A stretch of DNA of 7,323 bases from Candidatus Cloacimonas sp. SDB (GCA_001412425.1 LKUH01000246.1:1-7323), one strand, 5' to 3'; shown: positions 1-7,257, counted from the stretch's first letter. Numbers and translations are program-made. Notes: generated from the sequence alone by a model not told the origin.

Positions 1-20
1 ATAAAAAAGCCTTCAGGCAA

Positions 21-26
21 AAGGAG
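21..26 (+). promoter_or_regulatory. Shine-Dalgarno site of gdhA
   Basis: AAGGAG lies 5 bases before the ATG at 32. This is ideal spacing and fixes the glutamate dehydrogenase start. Only 20 bases precede it in the window, so the gdhA promoter is not visible here. Confidence 0.85.
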
Positions 27-31
27 AAAAG

Positions 32-1315
32 ATGGATAAAAGTTTTAATGCATTTAAAATGGCTCAGGAACAATTTGATAAAGTTGCTGATAAACTTGAG
101 CTAAATGAAGCTGCCAGAGATCTTTTAAGAAATCCTATGAGAGAATATCATTTTAATATTCCTGTTAAGATGGATGACGGCAGCTCGAAAATATTCAAAG
201 GTTTCAGAATTCAACATAACGATGCCCTTGGACCCTGCAAGGGAGGAATTCGGTTCCATCCTCTTGAAACTATTGATACAGTTAGAGCTTTGGCTATGTG
301 GATGACCTGGAAAACATCCGTTGTCGATATTCCTCTGGGCGGTGGTAAGGGCGGAGTTATCTGTGACCCGCATAATCTCTCTCCGAGAGAACAGGAACAG
401 ATCTGCCGCGGTTTTGTAAGACAGCTGGGAAAGAATGTTGGACCCCTGCGTGATGTGCCTGCTCCAGATGTAATGACCAACGGACAGCACATGCTCTGGA
501 TGCTGGATGAATATGAAACCATTACAGGTGAAAAATTTCCTGGTATGATTACCGGTAAACCGGTAGGCATGGGCGGTTCCCTGGGTAGAACCGAAGCAAC
601 CGGATATGGAGTGATTTTCACTGTTAGAGAAGCTTTGAAAGAATTGGGAATTAAAACTGAAAACACAACCGCCTCCGTTCAAGGTTTCGGCAATGTTGCC
701 CAATATGCCATAAAACTATATAATCAGCTGGGCGGTAAGGTTCTATGTGTTTCCTCCTGGGATCAACAGGACCAAACTTCTTATTCCTTCCATAAAAATA
801 CAGGCGTTAATATTGATGAGCTTCTGGAAATTACTGATAAATTCGGCGGTATCGATAAAGCTAAAGCAAAAAAACTTGGTTATGAAGTACTGCCTGGCGA
901 TAAATGGATAGATGTGGAATGTGATATTCTGCTGCCCTGTGCTTTGGAAAATCAGATAACAGCAGAAAATGTTAAACGGATCAGCCCGAAAGTAAAACTA
1001 ATTGCTGAAGGCGCTAACGGTCCAACTACTCCTGAAGCAGATAAAATCCTCGCTGCAAGAAATATATTTATGATCCCCGATTTCTTATGTAATGCTGGTG
1101 GAGTGACTTGCAGCTACTTTGAACAGGTTCAATGTAATATGAACTATTTCTGGAGTAAGGACGAAGTTCTGGGCAAACTGGATTATAAAATGACAACTGC
1201 CTATCATAAAGTTTCCAGTTTAGCTAGAGACAAGAAACTTTATATGCGTGATGCTGCTTATGTGATCTCAGTTGATAGAGTAGTAAGAGCTTCTAATGCC
1301 AGAGGTTGGATATAG
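32..1315 (+). CDS. gdhA: Glutamate dehydrogenase (Glu/Leu/Phe/Val dehydrogenase family)
   Basis: This gene encodes a 427-residue cytoplasmic enzyme that interconverts glutamate with 2-oxoglutarate plus ammonium, using NAD(P). The length is normal for the hexameric family. The substrate domain comes first: KGGIRFHP at about 70-77, whose K70 should bind the substrate carboxylate; GGGKGG at 103-108 with the expected catalytic K106; and DVPAPD at 141-146 with the expected catalytic D146. A Rossmann coenzyme domain follows, with the GFGNVA loop at 218-223. The chain then returns to the substrate domain at NAGGVTCSYFE (354-364, S361 at the usual substrate-binding serine). The ending RGWI is typical of the family. 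All key residues are present and the frame is unbroken. After the second coenzyme-binding strand the usual VSD-type turn is replaced by VSSWDQQDQ (240-248), so coenzyme preference is not predictable. Glutamate is the likely substrate over leucine or phenylalanine given the whole motif set. The terminator just downstream marks gdhA as the end of its transcript. Confidence 0.97.
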   Translation: MDKSFNAFKMAQEQFDKVADKLELNEAARDLLRNPMREYHFNIPVKMDDGSSKIFKGFRIQHNDALGPCKGGIRFHPLETIDTVRALAMWMTWKTSVVDIPLGGGKGGVICDPHNLSPREQEQICRGFVRQLGKNVGPLRDVPAPDVMTNGQHMLWMLDEYETITGEKFPGMITGKPVGMGGSLGRTEATGYGVIFTVREALKELGIKTENTTASVQGFGNVAQYAIKLYNQLGGKVLCVSSWDQQDQTSYSFHKNTGVNIDELLEITDKFGGIDKAKAKKLGYEVLPGDKWIDVECDILLPCALENQITAENVKRISPKVKLIAEGANGPTTPEADKILAARNIFMIPDFLCNAGGVTCSYFEQVQCNMNYFWSKDEVLGKLDYKMTTAYHKVSSLARDKKLYMRDAAYVISVDRVVRASNARGWI

Positions 1316-1333
1316 TACCTTCCAACAACCTGA

Positions 1334-1370
1334 GACGGGTAGCTTATAAACCTGCCCGTCTATTTTTTTA
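1334..1370 (+). terminator. Intrinsic terminator after gdhA
   Basis: GACGGGTAG (1334-1342) pairs with CTGCCCGTC (1352-1360) to make a 9-bp stem with one G-U wobble and a 9-base loop. The stem is followed directly by TATTTTTTTA (1361-1370). The G+C-rich stem plus T-tract is the standard Rho-independent form. It sits 18 bases after the gdhA stop and ends exactly where the ribosome-binding site of the next gene begins. Confidence 0.88.
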
Positions 1371-1376
1371 AGGGAG
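1371..1376 (+). promoter_or_regulatory. Shine-Dalgarno site of the first operon gene
   Basis: AGGGAG lies 4 bases before the ATG at 1381 and only 1 base before an in-frame TTG at 1378. The spacing rules out the TTG and decides for the ATG. The site directly abuts the T-tract of the gdhA terminator. Confidence 0.75.
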
Positions 1377-1380
1377 ATTG

Positions 1381-3108
1381 ATGAAAAGCGGAGAAAGATT
1401 TAACCGAAAGGATGGTTTTTTTCACGAAGGCTTTACCTATATCGGAACAGGACAACCCGGCGGAAAAGCTTCTGGTCTGGCTTTATTACAAGATATAGTC
1501 AGCAAACATCTTCCGGAAAATAAATTTGAAGGAATTGAAGTAAGTATTCCCAATATGACGGTATTATTAAGCGGAGTTTTTGATCAGTTCATGCAGGAAA
1601 ATTCTCTTTACGAAATCGCCCTTTCTGATGCCAGTGATTCAGATATTGCTATTAGTTTTATAAAATCCACTTTTGGCGGTTTGTACTCCGGCGATCTCTA
1701 TTATCTGATCGAGAATATTGATATTCCTCTTGCCATACGCTCCTCCAGCATCTGTGAAGATTCTCTTAACGAACCCTTTGCCGGGGTTTATGAAACCAAA
1801 ATGATCGCTAATAACCAGCCCGATAAAACACAGAGATTCACTGCCCTGGTGAATGCGATAAAATTCGTTTATGCTTCTCTCTTTTTCAAACAATCAAAAA
1901 AATATTTTGAATCAATAAATCGTGATATAAGAGAAGAAAAAATGGCTGTTATAATTCAGGAAGTTGTTGGTGAATCCTATAACAGTAATTACCACCCTCT
2001 AATTTCCGGTGTACTGAAATCCTATAATTTTTACCCTTCTGAAAACATCAAACCTGAAGATGGCTTCGCCGCCTTAGCTTTTGGTCTGGGAAAGACAATC
2101 GTGAACGGAGAAAACTGCTGGAGCTATTGTCCCAAATACCCCAGGTCTCCCCAACCTTTCAATAACATCCGTGACATGCTGGAAAACACTCAGAGAGAGT
2201 ACTGGACCATAAATCTGGACAGAATTTTAAGTCATAACCCCATAGCAGAAACAGAATATCTTAAACATAAATCCATTTTCGATCTTAAAGACAACAAAAC
2301 TCTCTTCCATCTCTGTTCCACTTACGATCACAGCAGTGATACCCTTAGAACAGGATACCGAGCCGGCGGAACTCCGGTGCTCGATTTTTCCCCTCTGTTA
2401 AAGGCCGAAACTCTTCCTCTGAACAGACTTATAAGTAAAATTATGGAGATTTGTGAAAAAGAAACAGACAGCAAAGTAGAAATCGAATTCGCCTTTACTT
2501 TGAACGATCACAATCCAGATCTTCCCAGGTTCGGTTTGCTGCAGCTCCGTCCAATTTCTGTTTCCAGTGAATTAGTAGAAATACCAGACATCAACACACT
2601 GGGCGATAACTTGCTTTTAGCTTCAAAAAATGTAATGGGCAATGGTAAATCAATTGATATCAACGATATCGTCTTCGTACGCCCTGATTCCTTTGAATTG
2701 GAAAATACTGCTAAGATCGCAGCTGAAATTTCCGAATTGAACGATATCATGATCAGGAACAACCGCAAATATCTGCTCATCGGTTTCGGTCGCTGGGGAA
2801 CCTCCGATCCCTGGTGTGGTATCCCGGTGAAATGGCCGCAGATTTCCAATGCCAAAATAATTGTCGAAACTATTCTGCCCAGCCTGGTCGCCGATTTCAG
2901 CCAGGGTGCTCATTTTTTCCATAACATGACGTCACATAATGTTTTCTATTTTTCCGTTGATAATGAAAGTGCAAAAAACCTTGACTGGAAATGGTTACAG
3001 GATCAGAAAATCATTAATGAAACACGATTTGTCAAGCATGTTAGGCTCAAGGAAAACCTGAAAGTTCTGGCAGATGGCAGAAACAGCAGGGGGGTAATTT
3101 TAAAATGA
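1381..3108 (+). CDS. PEP/pyruvate-binding (PPDK N-terminal, ATP-grasp) domain protein without phosphohistidine or TIM-barrel domains
   Basis: A 575-residue soluble protein with no signal peptide or membrane segment. Residues about 20-395 match the ATP-grasp nucleotide-binding domain of PEP synthase and pyruvate phosphate dikinase. Visible motifs are GGKASGL (27-33), IRSSSICEDS (119-128) with R120, FAGVYET (133-139), IQEVVG (192-197), FGLGKTIVNG (234-243), IEFAF with E369, and QLRP (388-391). By family knowledge these bind ATP and metal. The swivel domain that carries the catalytic histidine (GGxTxHAA-type motif) and the PEP/pyruvate TIM barrel are not recognisable, so this is unlikely to be a working PEP synthase despite how such proteins are often named. 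The C-terminal part (about 400-575) holds GFGRWG (468-473) and SQGAHFF (507-513), both shared with the downstream protein, which makes the two partial paralogues. The stop overlaps the next start as ATGA, implying translational coupling. The reaction and acceptor are unknown. The ATG was chosen over TTG at 1378 because of Shine-Dalgarno spacing. Confidence 0.92.
   Translation: MKSGERFNRKDGFFHEGFTYIGTGQPGGKASGLALLQDIVSKHLPENKFEGIEVSIPNMTVLLSGVFDQFMQENSLYEIALSDASDSDIAISFIKSTFGGLYSGDLYYLIENIDIPLAIRSSSICEDSLNEPFAGVYETKMIANNQPDKTQRFTALVNAIKFVYASLFFKQSKKYFESINRDIREEKMAVIIQEVVGESYNSNYHPLISGVLKSYNFYPSENIKPEDGFAALAFGLGKTIVNGENCWSYCPKYPRSPQPFNNIRDMLENTQREYWTINLDRILSHNPIAETEYLKHKSIFDLKDNKTLFHLCSTYDHSSDTLRTGYRAGGTPVLDFSPLLKAETLPLNRLISKIMEICEKETDSKVEIEFAFTLNDHNPDLPRFGLLQLRPISVSSELVEIPDINTLGDNLLLASKNVMGNGKSIDINDIVFVRPDSFELENTAKIAAEISELNDIMIRNNRKYLLIGFGRWGTSDPWCGIPVKWPQISNAKIIVETILPSLVADFSQGAHFFHNMTSHNVFYFSVDNESAKNLDWKWLQDQKIINETRFVKHVRLKENLKVLADGRNSRGVILK
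3088..3094 (+). promoter_or_regulatory. Shine-Dalgarno site of the second operon gene, inside the upstream coding region
   Basis: AGGGGGG lies 10 bases before the ATG at 3105, within the last codons of the upstream gene. The spacing is slightly long. Together with the ATGA overlap it supports both independent and coupled initiation at 3105. Confidence 0.6.
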
Positions 3109-6100
3109 TCACGAAAAATGACGGATCTGATCACCTGATCTACAAACTTACGGAACGACAGAAAGAACTGAACTGTATAATTAAGGTCGAAAATACTCTT
3201 ACCGATTTTGAGACACCTCTGGACAAGATTTTTTTGAAATTACTTAAGATTATACCGGAAGGCTGGCAATATTCGGATAAGTGCTTTGCAGAAATTGAAT
3301 ATAAAGGTAAAAAATATATACTTGATAACAGCAGTAAAGGAGATTATCACCAAAAAGCACCCATTTATAAGAATAATGTAACTTTCGGAGAAATCAGGGT
3401 CTATTATGCAGATGTTGCTAACAATTCACAACGCGATCCTTTCCTGAAAGAAGAATATTCTCTGCTCAATACAATTGCCGGAATTCTGGCTTCTTACCTG
3501 ATGGCAAGATTTTACAAAGATAATCCTGAAATGACCAAGGCTGGTTTTAAAGCTAAGAGCGAATGGAGAGTTATCATAGACATGTTGGAACGCACTGAAA
3601 TTCGACTCTATATGAAAATCGCCCGTAAAATCCTGAACCTGTTGTTCCAGAAAGGTGTTGAAGAAGTTAAGGATATCTATTCTTCTTTTGGATTTAACAT
3701 CAATATGTCCGGCATGGATCTACTCTCCGAAATAAATGCTCCTTTAAAAAAACGTGATAACATAGAAATAATCAACCGCAGTAACCAGATTTTTTCCATT
3801 GCTGAAAATTACCTTTCCAACGATGAACTAATGGAACATATCCGTCACTGGATGCAGGAAGATAAGCTTAATTTCCTGATCGCATCCCTGGAAAGCAAAG
3901 TTACTTCACTGTCCGATATTCAGGACGCCATTTTCCGTTATCACGAAATTAATATAGATAAAGACAGCCTTTCGCAGTATTCTTATATGAATATAAAAGT
4001 CCTTCTGATCCAGAGACTTTTCACAAATCAACTGGAATTCATCAATGTTGCTAAGAAATATATTGAATTGGAAGATTTTTATCAGGTCCTTCTGCATACT
4101 ATCTTTCCCGGTAATTCACATGGTAAACTGGGTGGAAAAAGCACCGGTTTATTTTTTGCCAATAATATAATTAAAAGTGAATTTGATCCGGAATTTCATG
4201 CAAATATTAAAACACCTCAAACCTGGTATATAACTTCCGATGCCATGCATGCATTTCTCCATTATAATAACCTGGAAGAAGTTATTGAACAGAAATATAA
4301 AGAGATCGAAATTGTCAGAACCGAATATGGCAACATTATCCAGATGTTCAAAAATTCCAATTTCCCTCATGAGATTTCCAAAGGGCTTTCCCAGGTTTTG
4401 GATTCAATTGGCAACACCCCCATTATCGTTCGCAGCTCTTCTTTATTGGAAGACAGTTTCGGTGCCGCTTTTTCAGGTAAATATAAGAGCCTGTTCCTGG
4501 CCAATCAGGGTACAAAACAGGAAAGATTGACCGAGCTGAAAGATGCTATTGCTGAAGTTTACGCCTCCATTCTGGGTCCTGATCCGATCGAATACAGAAA
4601 GGAAAAAAAATTGCTCGATTTTCAGGAGGAAATGGCTATTCTTATTCAGGAAGTTGTCGGTACAAAATGTGGAAAATATTTTTTCCCCGCCTTTGCCGGC
4701 GTCGCTTTTTCCAATAACGAATTCCGCTGGTCTTCCAGAATTAAACGAGAAGACGGTCTTATTAGAATGGTCCCGGGATTGGGTACCAGAGCTGTTGATC
4801 GCCTCAGTGACGACTATCCGGTGCTCGCCTCTCCGGGAAAACCGGGGATAAGAGTTAATGCCACACCGGAAGAAACATTTCAATATTGCCCCAAAAATAT
4901 TGATATCATCAATCTGGAAACAAATAGTTTTGAGACTTTGCCCATTACTGATATGATAAAAGAATGCCGAGAAGAATTCCCCTCTTTCAGCCAGATATTT
5001 TCAGTATATGAAAATGATTTCATGGCAGAAAAATCTGCTTTTAATATCGATTTTGAACAGGATGATCTTGTTGTTACTTTTAATGGAGTTACCAAAAATA
5101 CAGATTTCCTGAAGAAAATAAAAAAGATCCTCGATGTTCTGCAGGAAAAACTGGCTACACCGGTGGATATAGAATTTGCTGTTAAAGATAACGACATCTA
5201 CCTTTTGCAATGCCGACCTCAAAGTTTTTCCGGAATTGAAGAACCTCATCCCATCCCTCAGGATATTCCGGAAAAGGATATTCTTTTTACCGCCCATAAA
5301 TATATTTCAAATGGGACTATTCCCGAGATCACTCACCTGGTCTATGTTGATCCCGAAAAATATTCCCAGCTTAGATCTATCGAAGAATTGCGGGACACAG
5401 GCAGATGTATCGGTCAACTTAATAAATTCCTGCCCAAGAAGAAATTTATCCTGCTGGGTCCCGGGCGCTGGGGAAGTAAAGGAGATATTAAATTAGGTGT
5501 TAATGTTACTTATTCCGACATAAATAAAACCGCAGTTTTAATTGAGATCGCCAGAGAAAAAGGCAATTATGTGCCGGATCTGTCCTTCGGAACTCATTTT
5601 TTCCAGGATCTGGTTGAAGCTCAGATCCGCTATATTCCTTTGTATCCGGATGAAAAAGGCAATATTTTCAACTCCAGATTCTTCAACTCAGCAGAAAATA
5701 TTTTAGCCAATATATTGCCTGAATTTGCAGAACTGCAAGACTGTGTAAGGGTTATTGACATACCATCCGAAACACAGGGAAAGATTCTGAAAATATTCAT
5801 GAATGCTGATCTGGACGAAGCAATTGCTTATCTGGGAAATCCTGATCAGGAAAAAAGTCATCTCACCACTCATATCGAATATTCGAAGCCAAAGGATGAA
5901 AACTACTGGAGCTGGAGAATGCAGATCTGTGAATACCTGGCTGCTGCTATTGAACCGGCAAAATACGGAGTCAAAGATATTTACGTATTTGGAAGTGTAA
6001 AAAATGCTAATGCCGGTCCTGCCAGCGATATAGATCTACTTATCCACTTTCAGGGAAATCCGCAACAAAAGAAAAAACTGCTTGCCTGGCTGGAGGGCTG

Positions 6101-6266
6101 GAGTATTTGTCTGGATTATTTCAACTACCTTAAAACAGGCTATAAAACGGGCGGTTTGCTGGATATCCATCTGATAACTGATAAAGACATTCAAAGCAAA
6201 AACAGTTATGCGATTAAGATTAATGCTGTTACAGATGCTGCCAAAAAGCTGGATATGAAACAATGA
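3105..6266 (+). CDS. Multidomain GAF-like / PPDK-N ATP-grasp / nucleotidyltransferase fusion protein
   Basis: A 1053-residue cytoplasmic protein with at least four parts. (1) Residues about 13-137 resemble a GAF-like domain seen on bacterial and archaeal signalling proteins: ERQKELNCI (17-25), IIPEGWQYSD (49-58), GEIRVYY (95-101), DPFLKEE (111-117). (2) About 140-335 is mostly helical with no domain I recognise. (3) About 336-710 is a PPDK-type ATP-grasp domain: LGGKSTGL (342-349), IVRSSSLLEDS (441-451) with R443, FSGKY (456-460), IQEVVG (514-519), GLGTRAVD (558-565), DIEFA with E690, and QCRP (702-705). It is followed by the module shared with the upstream protein, GPGRWG (785-790) and SFGTHFF (827-833). 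(4) About 931-1053 is a pol-beta-type nucleotidyltransferase: FGS (962-964), SDIDLL (974-979) with D975 and D977, and the third carboxylate D1020 in LLDIHLIT. All expected ATP-grasp and nucleotidyltransferase residues are present, but no phosphohistidine swivel or PEP/pyruvate barrel is seen. ATGA overlaps bind it to both neighbours, and its TGA is followed in frame by TAA. A regulated phosphotransfer or nucleotidyl-transfer enzyme is inferred; the substrate is unknown. Confidence 0.95.
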   Translation: MITKNDGSDHLIYKLTERQKELNCIIKVENTLTDFETPLDKIFLKLLKIIPEGWQYSDKCFAEIEYKGKKYILDNSSKGDYHQKAPIYKNNVTFGEIRVYYADVANNSQRDPFLKEEYSLLNTIAGILASYLMARFYKDNPEMTKAGFKAKSEWRVIIDMLERTEIRLYMKIARKILNLLFQKGVEEVKDIYSSFGFNINMSGMDLLSEINAPLKKRDNIEIINRSNQIFSIAENYLSNDELMEHIRHWMQEDKLNFLIASLESKVTSLSDIQDAIFRYHEINIDKDSLSQYSYMNIKVLLIQRLFTNQLEFINVAKKYIELEDFYQVLLHTIFPGNSHGKLGGKSTGLFFANNIIKSEFDPEFHANIKTPQTWYITSDAMHAFLHYNNLEEVIEQKYKEIEIVRTEYGNIIQMFKNSNFPHEISKGLSQVLDSIGNTPIIVRSSSLLEDSFGAAFSGKYKSLFLANQGTKQERLTELKDAIAEVYASILGPDPIEYRKEKKLLDFQEEMAILIQEVVGTKCGKYFFPAFAGVAFSNNEFRWSSRIKREDGLIRMVPGLGTRAVDRLSDDYPVLASPGKPGIRVNATPEETFQYCPKNIDIINLETNSFETLPITDMIKECREEFPSFSQIFSVYENDFMAEKSAFNIDFEQDDLVVTFNGVTKNTDFLKKIKKILDVLQEKLATPVDIEFAVKDNDIYLLQCRPQSFSGIEEPHPIPQDIPEKDILFTAHKYISNGTIPEITHLVYVDPEKYSQLRSIEELRDTGRCIGQLNKFLPKKKFILLGPGRWGSKGDIKLGVNVTYSDINKTAVLIEIAREKGNYVPDLSFGTHFFQDLVEAQIRYIPLYPDEKGNIFNSRFFNSAENILANILPEFAELQDCVRVIDIPSETQGKILKIFMNADLDEAIAYLGNPDQEKSHLTTHIEYSKPKDENYWSWRMQICEYLAAAIEPAKYGVKDIYVFGSVKNANAGPASDIDLLIHFQGNPQQKKKLLAWLEGWSICLDYFNYLKTGYKTGGLLDIHLITDKDIQSKNSYAIKINAVTDAAKKLDMKQ

Positions 6267-7123
6267 TAAAATCACTTTTCATAAGTGACCTGCATGGATC
6301 AATTAAGAAATATGATTGCCTCTTCCAAAAAATTTTAGAATACCAGCCGCATGCTGTTTTTATTGCAGGTGATCTTCTGGGATCTTCTTCTTATTCCTCA
6401 GCTAATTCTCTGCCCGGTGTAAACGATATTCTCTACGATTATATAGTGGTTCAACTGCAGAAAATTAAATTAGAATTAGCTGAAAATTATCCCAAAATTT
6501 TTGTCATTCTGGGAAATGACGACAGCAAACTTCATGAAGCAGCAATGCTGGATATTTCGACCACCGGTCTGTTTACCTATCTCAATCAGCAGATTGTGAA
6601 ATTCGGCAATTACAAAGTAGCTGGTTATCCCTATGTGCCTCCAACTCCATTTTTGAACAAAGATTGGGAAAAATATGACGTCTCCCGCTACGTTGACGTC
6701 GGATGTGTACCTCCCGAAAATGGTTTTCGTAGTATTCCGATCAGCCAGCGAGAACTGGGATATTACACAATTAAAAAAGATCTGGAACTACTTTTCTCTG
6801 CTGAGGAAATGGACAACATGATCTGCCTTTTTCACGCTCCACCCTACCAGACAAATCTAGATCTGGCTGATCTTGAAGGCAAATATATAGACTACGTTCC
6901 TCTCGATGTGCATATTGGCAGCATTGCTATTAAGGATTTCATTATTGCCAGATCACCCTATCTCACACTACATGGCCATGCTCACGAATCAACCAGATTA
7001 ACAGGTATCTGGAAAGAAAAGATCAATAATACCGTTTCTCTTCAAGGTGCATCAGATAACGAATCCTGTTTTCTGATAGAATTTGATCTGGAAAATCCTA
7101 TTTCGGCTGTTAAAATAGATTAG
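6263..7123 (+). CDS. Calcineurin-like metallophosphoesterase
   Basis: A 286-residue soluble protein carrying the complete metal-ligand set of the calcineurin-like phosphoesterase superfamily: ISDLHG (7-12, D9 and H11), AGDLLG (35-40, D37), LGNDD (83-87, N85), LFHAPP (189-194, H191) and LHGHAHES (236-243, H239 and H241). Such enzymes use two metal ions to hydrolyse phosphomonoesters or phosphodiesters, including nucleotides. The general fold is certain but the substrate cannot be read. There is no signal peptide, so it acts in the cytoplasm. Its ATG overlaps the stop of the large fusion gene (ATGA). The upstream Shine-Dalgarno is weak (only GGAT at 6251-6254), so translation probably depends on ribosomes finishing the gene before. 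That coupling suggests it works together with, or against, the ATP-grasp and nucleotidyltransferase activities of the operon. No intrinsic terminator is seen after it, although the 3' flank has a T-rich stretch at 7128-7137. Confidence 0.94.
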   Translation: MIKSLFISDLHGSIKKYDCLFQKILEYQPHAVFIAGDLLGSSSYSSANSLPGVNDILYDYIVVQLQKIKLELAENYPKIFVILGNDDSKLHEAAMLDISTTGLFTYLNQQIVKFGNYKVAGYPYVPPTPFLNKDWEKYDVSRYVDVGCVPPENGFRSIPISQRELGYYTIKKDLELLFSAEEMDNMICLFHAPPYQTNLDLADLEGKYIDYVPLDVHIGSIAIKDFIIARSPYLTLHGHAHESTRLTGIWKEKINNTVSLQGASDNESCFLIEFDLENPISAVKID

Positions 7124-7156
7124 AATTTGCTTTTTCTTCTCAACACCCCCGAAATA

Positions 7157-7185
7157 TTGAAATATCCCAAATTACAGGTTATAAT
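7157..7185 (+). promoter_or_regulatory. Near-consensus sigma-70 promoter for the downstream truncated gene
   Basis: TTGAAA (7157-7162, 5 of 6 matches to consensus) and TATAAT (7180-7185, 6 of 6) are separated by exactly 17 bases. Transcription would start near 7192 and give a leader of about 110 bases before the TTG at 7301. The position, just past the end of the operon and reading towards the next gene, fits its role. Confidence 0.7.
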
Positions 7186-7193
7186 TGCAATTA
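7182..7193. promoter_or_regulatory. 12-bp palindrome overlapping the -10 box
   Basis: TAATTGCAATTA is perfectly self-complementary. It overlaps the last four bases of the TATAAT box and reaches the expected transcript start, where a bound repressor would block RNA polymerase. An operator role is an inference from position and symmetry only. Confidence 0.35.
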
Positions 7194-7227
7194 AATCAAT
7201 ATTTAACTTATATGAAATTTTAATAAA

Positions 7228-7257
7228 TTGACATCTAAGCTAAATTATCTCTATCTG
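7228..7257 (+). promoter_or_regulatory. Possible second promoter with a consensus -35 box
   Basis: TTGACA (7228-7233) is a perfect -35 box, but the best -10 candidate is TATCTG (7252-7257), only half matching, after an 18-base spacer. It is much weaker as a whole than the promoter at 7157. It could be a regulated alternative start. Confidence 0.3.

Larger units (their letters stand above)
7152..7204. repeat. 9-bp perfect inverted repeat framing the promoter
   Basis: AAATATTGA (7152-7160) and TCAATATTT (7196-7204) are exact reverse complements separated by 35 bases. The left arm overlaps the -35 box and the right arm covers the expected transcript start. It could be a pair of regulator half-sites or an AT-rich coincidence. 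The left arm also belongs to a short direct repeat, GAAATAT at 7151-7157 and 7159-7165. Confidence 0.4.

Noticed and set aside
9..18. GCCTTCAGGC as a hairpin or terminator before gdhA
   Set aside because: The stem is 4 bp with a 2-base loop, sterically poor, and no T-tract follows.
125..703. Long open frames on the minus strand inside gdhA
   Set aside because: They lie fully antisense to a clearly conserved gene, show no family motifs and have no ribosome-binding site context; they follow from the codon pattern of gdhA.
1378..1380. TTG as start of the first operon gene
   Set aside because: It is one base from the Shine-Dalgarno, too close for initiation, and the ATG immediately after it has acceptable spacing.
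4240..4851. Two open frames on the plus strand, out of frame inside the large fusion gene
   Set aside because: The ATP-grasp motifs of the fusion protein are continuous in its own frame across this stretch, so there is no frameshift and the alternative frames are shadows.
1381..6266. Calling the two PPDK-N proteins PEP synthase (ppsA) or pyruvate phosphate dikinase (ppdK)
   Set aside because: Only the ATP-grasp domain is present; no GGxTxHAA-type histidine motif and no PEP/pyruvate barrel can be found in either protein.
7124..7150. Intrinsic terminator after the phosphoesterase gene
   Set aside because: There is a T-rich stretch at 7128-7137 but no stable G+C-rich stem before it.
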